Origin: Ramlibacter ginsenosidimutans
GTDB lineage: Bacteria > Pseudomonadota > Gammaproteobacteria > Burkholderiales > Burkholderiaceae_C
Length of the DNA stretch: 52,490 nucleotides
Reading direction: 5' to 3'
NCBI RefSeq assembly: GCF_016654015.1
Contig: NZ_JAEPWM010000018.1
Coordinates: forward strand, 1 to 52,490
In this document: positions 1 through 8,680 of the stretch, piece after piece
Layout of the letters: each line of letters opens with the position of its first letter
Position numbering within the stretch: the stretch's first letter is position 1
Program-made: the position numbers and the translations under genes
The notes under the pieces: generated by a model
Database searches by the model: none
Seen by the model: the letters and a program-made list of their open reading frames with translations, nothing else
Told to the model about the DNA's origin: nothing

Positions 1-156
1 CGCACGCCTTGGGGCAAGGCATTCGCCACTCGGCTGCTCGCTGCGGGCAAGCCAAAGAAGCTCGTTCTCGGAGCTCTGATGCGCAAGCTGGTGGCGATCG
101 CCTACGGAGTGTTGAAATCCGGAATTCCATTCAATCCGGCACTCCACTCCGCTTGA
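1..156 (+). pseudogene. IS110-family transposase, C-terminal end (cut by window edge)
   Basis: Frame 1 is open from the first base to a TGA at 154-156, giving 51 residues. The tail has the pattern W-x-K-x-F, then RLLAAGKPKK, then MRKL and a final VLKSGIPF. This is the usual last ~50 residues of IS110/IS116/IS902 transposases (Transposase_20 domain), which are DEDD/serine recombinases guided in studied members by an element-encoded RNA. The rest lies outside the window, so whether the element is intact cannot be judged. It ends about 70 bp from the 3' end of nasA, on the opposite strand. Family assignment is from motif recall only. Confidence 0.6.
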
Positions 157-191
157 CGGAGAACACAGTATCTACGACGATCCCGCTCCTT

Positions 192-224
192 CGTAGGCTG
201 GCGGTGAGCTCCGCGAACCCCAGC
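192..224. repeat. CGTAGGCTGGCGGTGAGC repeat, half copy (family A)
   Basis: The sequence begins cgtaggctggcggtgagc and ends gaaccccagc. The same two blocks occur at 17587-17619 and 21671 onward, and inverted at 52345-52373. Here only one arm is present. It touches the stop codon of nasA and may be the remains of a palindromic element or an insertion boundary. Confidence 0.6.
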
Positions 225-3028
225 TACGCCGCCTCCGCGAAGCCCGCACCCGCCCGCACCATCCGTTTCAACTCCGGCACGCACGAGCCGCAATTCGTCC
301 CGCAGCGCAGGCTGGCCTGCAGCGACGCCAGCCGTTCTTCCGGCCCACCCGTGCATTGGGCGAGCCGTGCCTCGATCGCGGGCGCGTCGACGCCGAAACA
401 AGTGCACACCTGCTTGCCCTTCTTCTGCACCGCGACTGGCGCCTTGGCGCCGGGCGAGAGCAGCAGGCGCCCGTACGCCTGCGCGGGCAGTTCCTGCAGC
501 AGCAAGGCCTTGAGCCAGCTTTCCGCGCGCGTATCGCCGGCGAGCAGCATGCCCTGGATCAGTTGGTCGGCGCCTGCGCGCTGCACGCGCACGCTGCGCC
601 TCTGTCCCCGGCGGCGGTCGGCGTAGCGCAATGTGTCGGCGCCTGCGAGACCGAGGAGGCGTTCGAGTCGCTGCAGGACTTCGTCGGGCGGCGCTTCGTA
701 GGCGGCGGCGCGGAACAGCACGCCGCTGCGTTCGCGGGTCGCCGCCTGCTGCAGCGGCGCGTCGTTGGAGAAGGGAACGCAAGAGGCGAAGGGGAACAGG
801 CCCATGAAGGCCTTGAGCTCCTCGCGGGACTGCAGGGCCTGGTCGCCTGGTAGCCAGGCGGCGGCGAGCAAGGTCCACGGCAGTTCCGCCTTGAGGATCT
901 TCACGGCAGCGTGTTTCAGCTCCGGCTGCTTCGAGCTGGGGCAGTACGCCGAGGTCGTGAGCGCATTGACGCCGGCGAGAGGCTCGCCGGTGCTCGACAC
1001 GCCGCTCAGGTACTCGGGTCCCCAGTGCATCGCGATGAAAGCCTGGTTCAGTCCCAGTTCGGTGCTCGCCTGCGCTGGCAGCACGATCGAGCCACGCCTG
1101 GACGTGACGTGCACGAGGTCGCCGTCCTGCAACTGGCGGCGCTCCATGTCTTGCGGATGCAGTTGCACCGCGGGCTCCGGCACGTGGCCGAACAGCCGGC
1201 CCAGCGTGCCCGTGCGGCTCATGCCGTGCCACTGGTCGCGCAGCCGGCCCGTGGTCAGCGAGAAGGGATAGCGCGATTCGCGCGGCTCGGCGACCGGCAC
1301 GTACTGCACGGGAGCGAAGCGCGCCTTGCCGTCCGCCGTGGGGAAGCTGCCGTCTTCGTAGAGGCGTGCGCGGCCGGCGGTGGCGCCTTCGGGGAAGGGC
1401 CATTGCTGCGGGGCGGCTTCGAGTTGCGCGTAGCTGAGGCCTGTGATGTCGAGGTCGCGGCCGCGCGTGGATTCCCGATGCTCCAGCCAGATCTGTTCGG
1501 GTGTGGAGTAGTCGAAGAGGCGTTCGTGTCGCACGAGGCGCACTTGCATGCGGCGCGCGAACCCGACCGCGGTCGACCAGTCGTGCCGTGCACTCCCCGG
1601 CGCTGGCACCGCTGCCCGCACTCGGCTGATGCGCCGCTCGCTGTTGGTCACCGTGCCTTCCTTTTCCCCCCAGGTCGTCGCCGGCAGCAGCAGGTCGGCG
1701 TACTCGCAGGTGGCGGTGGTCGCAAACGCTTCCTGCACCACGACGAACTCGGCGCGCTGCAGCGCGCGCCGCACCGTCGCCTGGTCCGGCATGGACTGCG
1801 CAGGGTTGGTGCACGCTATCCACAAGGCCCGGATCTCGCCGTCGGCGGCGGCCTGGAACATCTCCACCGCCGTCTTGCCGGGCTGCTTCGGCACGGAAGG
1901 CACGCCCCACAAGGCGGCAACCTCGGCGCGGTGCTGCGGGTTCGCGAGATCGCGATGCGCCGAGAGCAGGTTGGCCAGTCCGCCCACTTCGCGTCCCCCC
2001 ATTGCATTGGGCTGGCCCGTCAGCGAGAACGGGCCGGCGCCGGGCTTGCCGATCTGGCCGCAGGCGAGGTGCAGGTTGATCAGCGCCGCGCTCTTCGCGG
2101 TGCCGTTGGCGGACTGGTTCAGGCCCTGGCAATAGAGGCTCAGCGTCGCGGGCGAGGTGGCGAACCAGCGCGCCGCGGTGAACAGGTCTTCCTTCGCGAT
2201 GCCGCAGGTCTGCGCGACGCGCTCCGGCGTGCATTCGCGAACCACGGCTTTCAGTGCATCGAATCCCGTCGTGTGCGCCGCGATGTAGTCGGGCCGCGTC
2301 CAGCCTTCCCACAGCATGATGTGCAGCAGGCCGTGGAACAGCATCACGTCGGTGCCGGGCTGCACCGGGAGATACAGGTCCGCGAGTTCGGCCGTGTCGG
2401 TGCGGCGGGGGTCGCAGAAGATGATCTTCATCTGCGGCCGCGCAGCCCTGGCTTCCTCGATGCGGCGGAACAGGACCGGATGCGCGAACGCGGTGTTGCT
2501 GCCGACGATGAAGATGCAGTCGGCATGGTTCACGTCGTCGTAGCAGTTGGGCGGCGCGTCCGCGCCCAGTGTCATCTTGTAGCCGGCGACGGCGCTGCTC
2601 ATGCAAAGCCGCGAGTTGGTGTCGACGTTGTTGGTGCCGAGCAGGCCCTTGGCCAGCTTGTTGAAGACGTAGTAGTCCTCCGTGAGCAGCTGGCCCGAGA
2701 GGTAGAAGCCCACCGCGTCCGGCCCGTGCTCCTGCACGATGGCATGGAAGCGATCGGCGGCGAGGTCCAGCGCCGTGTCCCAGTCCGTGTGCACCGGCTT
2801 GTCGCCGCGCTGCGCCCGCAGCATCGGTTGCAGCAGGCGCGCCCGCCGCGTCACCGCCGCCGAGGCCGTGAGATGCAGCGTGGACCCCTTGGTGCACAGC
2901 CGCCCGAAGTTGGCCGGATGCTCCGGGTCGCCGCGCACGCCGGTGATCTGGTCGCCCTCGGACTGGATGATGACGCCACAACCCACCCCGCAATAGGGGC
3001 AGGTCGATTTCGTTTCCTTCACCGGCAA
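224..3028 (-). CDS. nasA: Assimilatory nitrate reductase, catalytic molybdenum subunit
   Basis: Reduces nitrate to nitrite in the cytoplasm using a Mo-bis-MGD cofactor. The N terminus has C10-x2-C13-x3-C17 (CPYCGVGCGV) with C45 in GRLCTKGST, the [4Fe-4S] motif of the NasA/NapA/FdhF family. The body (about 50-860) is a molybdopterin oxidoreductase with its dinucleotide-binding C-terminal domain. Residues about 872-920 form a BFD-like [2Fe-2S] domain (C875, C877, C909, C913, C916), an extra electron-entry module common in NasA. The start is TTG at 3026-3028, overlapping the end of nirD by 10 bases. No ATG gives the family N terminus, and a short purine-rich stretch precedes the TTG. 934 aa is normal for this type. 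It is the last gene of the operon, with an IS remnant beyond it. Confidence 0.93.
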   Translation of the reverse strand: MPVKETKSTCPYCGVGCGVIIQSEGDQITGVRGDPEHPANFGRLCTKGSTLHLTASAAVTRRARLLQPMLRAQRGDKPVHTDWDTALDLAADRFHAIVQEHGPDAVGFYLSGQLLTEDYYVFNKLAKGLLGTNNVDTNSRLCMSSAVAGYKMTLGADAPPNCYDDVNHADCIFIVGSNTAFAHPVLFRRIEEARAARPQMKIIFCDPRRTDTAELADLYLPVQPGTDVMLFHGLLHIMLWEGWTRPDYIAAHTTGFDALKAVVRECTPERVAQTCGIAKEDLFTAARWFATSPATLSLYCQGLNQSANGTAKSAALINLHLACGQIGKPGAGPFSLTGQPNAMGGREVGGLANLLSAHRDLANPQHRAEVAALWGVPSVPKQPGKTAVEMFQAAADGEIRALWIACTNPAQSMPDQATVRRALQRAEFVVVQEAFATTATCEYADLLLPATTWGEKEGTVTNSERRISRVRAAVPAPGSARHDWSTAVGFARRMQVRLVRHERLFDYSTPEQIWLEHRESTRGRDLDITGLSYAQLEAAPQQWPFPEGATAGRARLYEDGSFPTADGKARFAPVQYVPVAEPRESRYPFSLTTGRLRDQWHGMSRTGTLGRLFGHVPEPAVQLHPQDMERRQLQDGDLVHVTSRRGSIVLPAQASTELGLNQAFIAMHWGPEYLSGVSSTGEPLAGVNALTTSAYCPSSKQPELKHAAVKILKAELPWTLLAAAWLPGDQALQSREELKAFMGLFPFASCVPFSNDAPLQQAATRERSGVLFRAAAYEAPPDEVLQRLERLLGLAGADTLRYADRRRGQRRSVRVQRAGADQLIQGMLLAGDTRAESWLKALLLQELPAQAYGRLLLSPGAKAPVAVQKKGKQVCTCFGVDAPAIEARLAQCTGGPEERLASLQASLRCGTNCGSCVPELKRMVRAGAGFAEAA

Positions 3029-3393
3029 GGTCCTGCCTTAGTCGGCTGCGCGTCGATCGCGAGCGTCGCCAGTTCCACCGGGTCCAGCAGCACCTCGCCC
3101 GACTCCACGCGGCACGAAAAGCGCTGGGTGCAGCCTTCGTCGGGCGCCTTCGCGCAGCCGTCGTCCAGGCCGATGCTCCAGTTGTGCAAGGGACAGGCCA
3201 CGCTGGTGCCGAACACGATGCCTTGCGAGAGCGGTCCGCCCTTGTGCGGGCAGCGATCGAGCAGCGCGAACACCTGGTCCTGGTCGTTGCGGAACACCGC
3301 CACGTCCATGCCGCGTTCGCGCGCCACGCGACGTGCGCCCAGCACCGGGATGTCTTCCACCCGGCAGATCACTTGCCAGTCCTGGCTCTTCAT
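3019..3393 (-). CDS. nirD: Nitrite reductase [NAD(P)H] small subunit
   Basis: 124-aa small subunit of the cytoplasmic assimilatory nitrite reductase, partner of NirB. The fold is Rieske-like and, unlike the E. coli protein, the ligand motifs appear intact: C-P-H in DRCPHKGG and C-P-L-H in ACPLHNW. It may therefore bind a [2Fe-2S] cluster. The ATG at 3391-3393 overlaps the nirB stop as ATGA, indicating translational coupling. A longer open frame upstream lies within nirB and is rejected. The downstream nasA start overlaps its 3' end. Confidence 0.92.
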   Translation of the reverse strand: MKSQDWQVICRVEDIPVLGARRVARERGMDVAVFRNDQDQVFALLDRCPHKGGPLSQGIVFGTSVACPLHNWSIGLDDGCAKAPDEGCTQRFSCRVESGEVLLDPVELATLAIDAQPTKAGPCR

Positions 3394-5837
3394 GCGGGCT
3401 GCTCCTCGGTGCTCAGCTTCTCGAACTGGCGGGTGTCCACCGCCGCCTTCTCGTGCTCGAACCACGGGTCGGGTTCGCCATCCAGCGCGAACTGCAGGCG
3501 TTCCCACAGCGCCTTGCGGCCTGCGTGGTCCTCGAGGATCTTCTTCTTCACGTAGTCCAGGCCGACGCGGTTGATGTAGTGCACCGTGCGCTCCAGGTAC
3601 CAGCCTTCCTCGCGATAGAGCTGCAGGAAGGCGCCGCTGTACTCCAGCACCTCATCGGACGTCTTGACCTTGCAGAAGAACTGCCCGGCCTCGGTCTTGA
3701 TGCCGCCGTTGCCGCCGACGTAGATCTCCCACCCGGAGTCCACGCCGATCACGCCCACGTCCTTGATGCCCGACTCGGCGCAGTTGCGCGGACAGCCCGA
3801 CACGGCCAGCTTCACCTTGTGCGGCGCGTACATGCGCCACAGCGCCCGTTCGAGGTCCTTGCCCATCTGCGTGGAGTCCTGCGTGCCGAAGCGGCACCAC
3901 TCGCTGCCCACGCAGGTCTTCACGGTGCGCAGGGCCTTCGCGTAGGCGTGTCCCGATGGCATGCCCAGGTCCTGCCACACGTTGCGCAGGTCTTCCTTCT
4001 TGACGCCCAGCAGATCGATGCGCTGGCCACCGGTGACCTTCACGGTGGGAATCCGGTACTTGTCGACCACGTCGGCGATGCGGCGCAATTCGGAGGCCGT
4101 GGTCTCGCCGCCCCACATGCGCGGGATCACGGAATAGGTGCCGTCCTTCTGGATGTTCGCGTGGCTGCGCTCGTTGATGTAGCGCGATTGCGGATCGTCC
4201 TTCGCCTCCTTGGGCCAGGTCGAGATCAGGTAGTAGTTCAGCGCCGGGCGGCAGGTGGAGCAGCCGTTGGGCGTGCGCCATTCCATGAACTTCATGGTGT
4301 CGGCGATCGTGACCAGCTTGTTGGCGCGGATCGCGTCGCGCACCTCCTGGTGGCTGTGGTCCGTGCAGCCGCACAGCGCCTTCTTCTTCGGCGCGGCGGA
4401 GAAGTCGCCGCCGGCCGTGAACATGATGATCTGTTCCACCAGGCCCGTGCAGGACCCGCAGGAGGCGCTGGCCTTGGTGTGCTTGCGCACCTCGTCCAGC
4501 GTGAACAGGCCTTTCTCCTTGATGGCCTTGCAGATCGTGCCCTTGTCGACGCCGTTGCAGCCGCAGACCTCGTCCGCGTCCGCCAGCGCGGCGGCCTTGT
4601 CCTGGCCCTGGTGGCCGGCGTCGCCCAGGTTGGACTCGCCGAACATCAGCTTGTCGCGGATGTCGCCCACCTTGCGGCCTTCGCGCAGCAGCTTGAAGTA
4701 GTAGCTGCCGTCCACCGTGTCGCCGTAGAGGCAGGCGCCGACCAGCTTGTCGTCCTTGATCACCAGCTTCTTGTAGACGCCGCCGAAGGGATCGCTCATC
4801 ACGATCTCCTCGGCCCCGTCGCCGCCCATGAACTCGCCCGCGGAGAAGAGGTCGATGCCGGTCACCTTCAGCTTGGTGGAGGTGAGCGAGCCGGTGTAGC
4901 GGCCGATGCCGAACTGCGCGAGATGATTCGCCGCCACCTTGGCCTGCTCGAACAGCGGCGCGACCAGCCCGTAGGCGATGCCGCGGTGCGCTGCGCACTC
5001 GCCCACCGCGTAGATGCGCGCGTCGGTCACGGTCTGCATCGTGTCGTTGACCACGATGCCTCGGTTGCAGTGGATGCGCGCCTTCTCGGCGAGTTCGGTG
5101 TTGGGACGGATGCCGACGGCCATCACGACCAGGTCGGTGTCCAGAGCGGTGCCGTCCTTGAAGCGGATGGACTGCACGCGGCCGTCTTCGCCGCCCACCA
5201 GCTCCTGGGTATGGGCGCCGATCAGGAACTTCAGGCCGCGCTCCTCCAGCGACTTCTGCAGCAGCTTGCCGGCGACGTCGTCGAGCTGGCGCTCCATCAA
5301 CCAGGGCATGACATGCACCACGGTGACGTCCATGCCGCGCTTCATCAGGCCGTTGGCCGCTTCCAGTCCGAGCAGGCCGCCGCCGATCACGACGGCCTTC
5401 CTGAACTTCTGCGCCGCCTCGATCATCGCGTTGGTGTCGGCGATGTCGCGGTAGGCGATCACGCCGTGCAGGTCCTTGCCCGGCACCGGCAGCAGGAAGG
5501 GGTTGGATCCGGTCGCGAGCAGCAGCCGGTCGTAGGGCTCCTCGGTGCCGTCCTCGGCGCGCACGACCCGCTTGACGCGGTCGATCTGGACCACCTTCCT
5601 GCCGGCGTGCAGGCGGATGCCGTTCTGCTCGTACCAGTCCCAGGAGTTGAGGACGATCTCGTCCAGCGTCTGCTCGCCGGCCAGCACGGGCGACAGCAGG
5701 ATGCGGTTGTAGTTGGGATGGGGCTCGGCGCCGAACACGGCGACGTCATACAGGCCCGGCGCGATCTTGAGCAGCTCCTCGATCGTGCGCACGCCGGCCA
5801 TGCCGTTGCCGACCATGACCAGTTTCATCTTCTCCAT
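3390..5837 (-). CDS. nirB: Nitrite reductase [NAD(P)H] large subunit
   Basis: Six-electron reduction of nitrite to ammonium in the cytoplasm. 815 aa from the ATG at 5835-5837, which has a GCGGAG ribosome site upstream; a longer in-frame extension is discarded because MEKMKLVMVGNGMAG is the family start. Domains: FAD/NAD(P) reductase (about 5-300, with GNGMAG and a second nucleotide-binding site GGGLLGLE); two BFD-like Fe-S modules near 420-470 (CGC...CGSC) and 490-530 (CGC...CSTC); then the nitrite/sulfite reductase half with siroheme-[4Fe-4S] cysteines in CVGSEWC (~639) and CPRNC (~680). It is preceded by a 177-bp gap holding a sigma-54-type promoter and a paired-hairpin leader, so it probably has its own nitrogen-controlled start inside the operon. 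Confidence 0.95.
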   Translation of the reverse strand: MEKMKLVMVGNGMAGVRTIEELLKIAPGLYDVAVFGAEPHPNYNRILLSPVLAGEQTLDEIVLNSWDWYEQNGIRLHAGRKVVQIDRVKRVVRAEDGTEEPYDRLLLATGSNPFLLPVPGKDLHGVIAYRDIADTNAMIEAAQKFRKAVVIGGGLLGLEAANGLMKRGMDVTVVHVMPWLMERQLDDVAGKLLQKSLEERGLKFLIGAHTQELVGGEDGRVQSIRFKDGTALDTDLVVMAVGIRPNTELAEKARIHCNRGIVVNDTMQTVTDARIYAVGECAAHRGIAYGLVAPLFEQAKVAANHLAQFGIGRYTGSLTSTKLKVTGIDLFSAGEFMGGDGAEEIVMSDPFGGVYKKLVIKDDKLVGACLYGDTVDGSYYFKLLREGRKVGDIRDKLMFGESNLGDAGHQGQDKAAALADADEVCGCNGVDKGTICKAIKEKGLFTLDEVRKHTKASASCGSCTGLVEQIIMFTAGGDFSAAPKKKALCGCTDHSHQEVRDAIRANKLVTIADTMKFMEWRTPNGCSTCRPALNYYLISTWPKEAKDDPQSRYINERSHANIQKDGTYSVIPRMWGGETTASELRRIADVVDKYRIPTVKVTGGQRIDLLGVKKEDLRNVWQDLGMPSGHAYAKALRTVKTCVGSEWCRFGTQDSTQMGKDLERALWRMYAPHKVKLAVSGCPRNCAESGIKDVGVIGVDSGWEIYVGGNGGIKTEAGQFFCKVKTSDEVLEYSGAFLQLYREEGWYLERTVHYINRVGLDYVKKKILEDHAGRKALWERLQFALDGEPDPWFEHEKAAVDTRQFEKLSTEEQPA

Positions 5838-5847
5838 GGGAACTCCG

Positions 5848-5960
5848 CGTGTCTGTGCCGGCCAGCCCGGAGGCCGCAACGGCGTTGGGGGACAAACAGC
5901 ACACGGCGTTGTGCGCGCGGCCGGCACCCGGTGCACGGCCCGGGTGCGGCGTTGCACCCG
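5848..5960 (-). promoter_or_regulatory. nirB leader with two ANTAR-type hexaloop hairpins
   Basis: Minus strand. Hairpin P1 spans 5941-5960: stem CGGGTGC/GCACCCG with loop AACGCC at 5948-5953. Hairpin P2 spans 5899-5916: stem GCGCAC/GTGTGC (one G-U pair) with the same loop AACGCC at 5905-5910. Both loops have A1 and G4, as in known ANTAR protein targets. Between them is a third hairpin (5919-5940, GGCCG...CGGCC). The 3' arm of P2 can instead pair, with one bulged G, with 5848-5856 just before the ribosome site. No U-run terminator was found, so control may be translational or the terminator may be non-canonical. The mechanism is inference; the hairpins are directly visible. Confidence 0.65.
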
Positions 5961-5973
5961 ATGGCGATTCACT

Positions 5974-5989
5974 TGCAGGGAACGTGCCA
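5974..5989 (-). promoter_or_regulatory. Sigma-54 (-24/-12) promoter candidate for nirBD-nasA
   Basis: Minus-strand TGGCACG-TTCC-CTGCA matches the RpoN consensus TGGCACG-N4-TTGCW at 11 of 12 positions, with the invariant GG and GC correctly spaced. The predicted start is near 5963, three bases before hairpin P1. It lies 25 bp beyond the stop codon of the upstream kinase gene. No convincing NtrC site was recognised upstream, where the DNA is coding. Confidence 0.65.
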
Positions 5990-6014
5990 GCCGCAATCCG
6001 GGCCGAGGTGCGCT

Positions 6015-7778
6015 TCAAGCGCGTGCGTGCAGCAGCGCCAGCTCGACGAGCGCGAGCAGCGCCAGGCCCAGCGAGATCGCCTGCCAGAAGCGCACCGGAT
6101 GCCGCTCGGCCAGCGCCGGCCGCCGGCGCGCGACCCAGTCCGCGGGAGGATGGCGCAGGTCGTGCACGAATTCGGACAGCGCGGCCTGCCTCTTGTGCGG
6201 CAGCGGATGGACCGCTTTCGCGAGCGCAGCGTCCAGCCAGGCCGGGATCGCGCGCGCGTCATCCAGCACGCTCGTGTACGCCAGGCGCGCCTGCTCCGTC
6301 CGTGTGCGCAGCCTGGCGGCGCGTGCACCATAAGGAAGCCGGCCGCTGAGCATCTGGTAGGCGATGACGCCCAGCGAGAACAGGTCCGAGCGCGCGGTCG
6401 CAGGCTCGCCGAGGAAGCATTCCGGCGCGGTGTACTGCAAGGTGCCCAGCACCTGCTCAGGCTGCGAGCCGCCGTCGTCGCTCAGCCCGGCCACCCGCAC
6501 GCTGCCGAAGTCGATGATCTTCACGGTGCCGCTGCGGTCGATGAGGATGTTCTCCGGCCGCAGGTCGCGGTGCACCATCTCCATGCGGTGGAAGGCCTGC
6601 AGGCCGCGCGCGACCTGCTCCACGATATCGCGCACCCGTTCGATATCGACCACGGGGTGGTCGCGCAAGCACTGCGCGAGCGTGCGGCCATCGACGTATT
6701 CCATCGCCAGGTAGAGGTGGCTGCGGGGACGCGTGCGCTCGTGGGCACGCAGGACGTGAGGGCTGCGCAGGCGGCGGGCGATCCACTCCTCCAGCATCAG
6801 CCGGTCCAGGTAGGCGGCGTCGCCGCCGAGGTTCACCGAGGGCACCTTCAGCGCCACCCGCGCACCGGTCTCCAGGTCGGTGGCGAGATAGACATGGCTG
6901 CGGCTGCTGCCGTGCAGCTCGCGCTCGATGCGGTAGCCGTCGAACACCTCGCGCGGCGCAAGCAGCGGGGCGGGAGCGAGGCCCTCGCGCAGCTGCAAGG
7001 CTTCGGGCGCGTCCGGCGGCGGGAGCGCGTCCACGCGAACGACCTGCGCCGTGAGGTTGTCCTCGCTGCCCGCGGCCAGCGCTCGGGCGACGAGCGCGCG
7101 CGCGGCCGCGTCGGGATCGTCGCCGTGGCGTTGCAGGATGTCGGCCATCGCAGTGGCCGGCAGGTGTTCGTGCACGCCGTCGCAGGCCAGCAGGAACACG
7201 TCGCCTGCTGCAAGCGGCAGCGTGCGGTAGTCCAGCTCCAGTGCGGGCCGGAAGCCGATCGCGCGGCTCAACTGGCTCTGGCCGCCGCCGATCCAGACGC
7301 GATGGTCCTCCGTGAGTTGCTCCAGCGTGCCGCCTTGCATCCGGACCACGCGCACATCGCCGGCGTGGAACAGGTGCGCCGTGCGGCCCTTGAGCACCAG
7401 CGCGGCGAGCGCGCAGACGTAGCCGCGGTCCTGGTCGTGCCGCATCGCGCTGCGCTGCGTCTGCGCGTGCAGCCACGCGTTGATGGCGCCGAGCACGGCC
7501 TGCATGGACCTCTTCACGCTCCAGGCGTCCGACGTGCAGTAGTAGTCCTCGACGGCCGCACGCACTGCCGCCTCGCTCGCGACGCGGCTGACCCGGCTGC
7601 TGCCGATGCCGTCGGCCAGGGCGAGCACCACGCCCTTGGCCGCCAGCGGCGCCGCCTGCGGGATGCAGGCGGCATGGAAGTCCTGGTTGATCGCCTTGCG
7701 GCCGGCTTCCGTGTGCTGGCCGATGCGGACGCGCAAACCCGCCGCGGCGGCGAGCGCGGCGACGGGGTCGCGCTGCAC
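6015..7778 (-). CDS. PP2C-type phosphatase / Ser-Thr protein kinase fusion with C-terminal membrane anchor
   Basis: 587 aa from a GTG at 7776-7778. N-terminal PP2C domain (about 15-250) with acidic metal ligands visible at D56 (LADGIG), D200 (ACDGVHEH) and D240 (SEDNLT). Hanks-type kinase (about 280-540) with K311 (VALK), catalytic H403-R-D405, N410, D423-F-G and APE at 451-453. A single hydrophobic helix at 564-583 places both domains in the cytoplasm. Such fusions recur between nitrate/nitrite transporters and nirB in beta- and gammaproteobacteria; the substrate is unknown, and regulation of nitrate uptake or assimilation is inferred from context only. The start is uncertain: there is no clear ribosome site, the gene begins 14 bp after the FNT stop, and a TTG at L15 is an alternative. 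Confidence 0.88.
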   Translation of the reverse strand: MQRDPVAALAAAAGLRVRIGQHTEAGRKAINQDFHAACIPQAAPLAAKGVVLALADGIGSSRVSRVASEAAVRAAVEDYYCTSDAWSVKRSMQAVLGAINAWLHAQTQRSAMRHDQDRGYVCALAALVLKGRTAHLFHAGDVRVVRMQGGTLEQLTEDHRVWIGGGQSQLSRAIGFRPALELDYRTLPLAAGDVFLLACDGVHEHLPATAMADILQRHGDDPDAAARALVARALAAGSEDNLTAQVVRVDALPPPDAPEALQLREGLAPAPLLAPREVFDGYRIERELHGSSRSHVYLATDLETGARVALKVPSVNLGGDAAYLDRLMLEEWIARRLRSPHVLRAHERTRPRSHLYLAMEYVDGRTLAQCLRDHPVVDIERVRDIVEQVARGLQAFHRMEMVHRDLRPENILIDRSGTVKIIDFGSVRVAGLSDDGGSQPEQVLGTLQYTAPECFLGEPATARSDLFSLGVIAYQMLSGRLPYGARAARLRTRTEQARLAYTSVLDDARAIPAWLDAALAKAVHPLPHKRQAALSEFVHDLRHPPADWVARRRPALAERHPVRFWQAISLGLALLALVELALLHARA

Positions 7779-7792
7779 GGGAAGCGCCCGCT

Positions 7793-8644
7793 TCAGCCGA
7801 AGCGCGGGGACACGGCCGGCGTCGCTTCGCTCACCGACGCGGTCCGTTTCGGTGCGGTGCGCACGTGCGTCGAGTAGAGCGCCAGGCCCACGAAGGTGAG
7901 GCCGCCCACCAGGTTGCCGATCACCGTGGGGATCTCGTTCCAGATGAAGTAGTCGGCGATGGAGAACTTGCCACCGAGCATCAGGCCCGAGGGGAACAGG
8001 AACATGTTCACCACCGAGTGCTCGAAGCCCATGTAGAAGAACACCATGATGGGCATCCACATGGCCACCACCTTGCCGCTCAGGTTGGTGGACATCATCG
8101 CGCCGACGACGCCGGTGGAGACCATCCAGTTGCACAGCACGCCGCGGATGAAGAGGGTCAGCATGCCGGCGGCGCCGTGCGCGGCGTAGCCGAGCGTGCG
8201 GGCCTCGCCGATGCTGCCGATTTTCTGGCCGACCGCATTCGGCTCCGTGGTGAAGGCGAAGGTGAAGATGATGCCCATGAACAGGGCCACGGTGAGCGCG
8301 CCGGCGAAGTTGCCGATGAACACCAGCGCCCAGTTGCGCGCCACGCCGCCCGCGGTGACGCCGGGTCGCTTGTCGATCAGGGCCAGCGGCGCCAGCGTGA
8401 ACACGCCGGTCAGCAGGTCGAAGCCCATGAGGTACAGCATGCAGAAGCCCACCGGGAACAGGATGGCGCCGGCCAGCGCATTGCCGGTCTGCACGGTGAC
8501 GGTCACGGCGAACGCGGCAGACAAGGCGAGGATGGCGCCTGCCATGTAGGCGCGGATCACCGTGTCGCGCGTGGACATGAAGATCTTGGATTCACCGGCG
8601 TCGACCATCTTGGTCACGAACTCACTGGGGACGAGGTAGGCCAT
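7793..8644 (-). CDS. Formate/nitrite transporter (FNT) family channel
   Basis: 283-aa inner-membrane protein of the FNT family (NirC/FocA type), with about six hydrophobic helices and the FNT-typical N terminus ahead of a glycine-rich first helix. It probably moves nitrite between periplasm and cytoplasm, or exports excess nitrite. The motif region LCNWMVSTG matches the conserved L-x-C-N-W-x-V segment of the family. Ribosome site AAGGAG lies just upstream of the ATG at 8642-8644. It follows the nitrate ABC transporter genes by 36 bp and precedes the phosphatase-kinase, so nitrite handling is more likely than formate. The symbol nirC is plausible but left open. Confidence 0.9.
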   Translation of the reverse strand: MAYLVPSEFVTKMVDAGESKIFMSTRDTVIRAYMAGAILALSAAFAVTVTVQTGNALAGAILFPVGFCMLYLMGFDLLTGVFTLAPLALIDKRPGVTAGGVARNWALVFIGNFAGALTVALFMGIIFTFAFTTEPNAVGQKIGSIGEARTLGYAAHGAAGMLTLFIRGVLCNWMVSTGVVGAMMSTNLSGKVVAMWMPIMVFFYMGFEHSVVNMFLFPSGLMLGGKFSIADYFIWNEIPTVIGNLVGGLTFVGLALYSTHVRTAPKRTASVSEATPAVSPRFG

Positions 8645-8680
8645 GGGGGCTCCTTGGTAATGAATGGGGGACGCGAAGGC

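Noticed and set aside
5875..5886. A third AACGCC motif in the nirB leader.
   Set aside because: It is not presented as a hexaloop; the flanks pair as CAAC/GTTG with a 3-nt loop, unlike P1 and P2.
3333..7877. A 1514-codon open frame on the plus strand opposite nirB and the phosphatase-kinase gene.
   Set aside because: It lies antisense to genes with clear catalytic motifs. Its product is rich in His, Arg, Ala and Val with no domain; such long frames are a by-product of high GC content.
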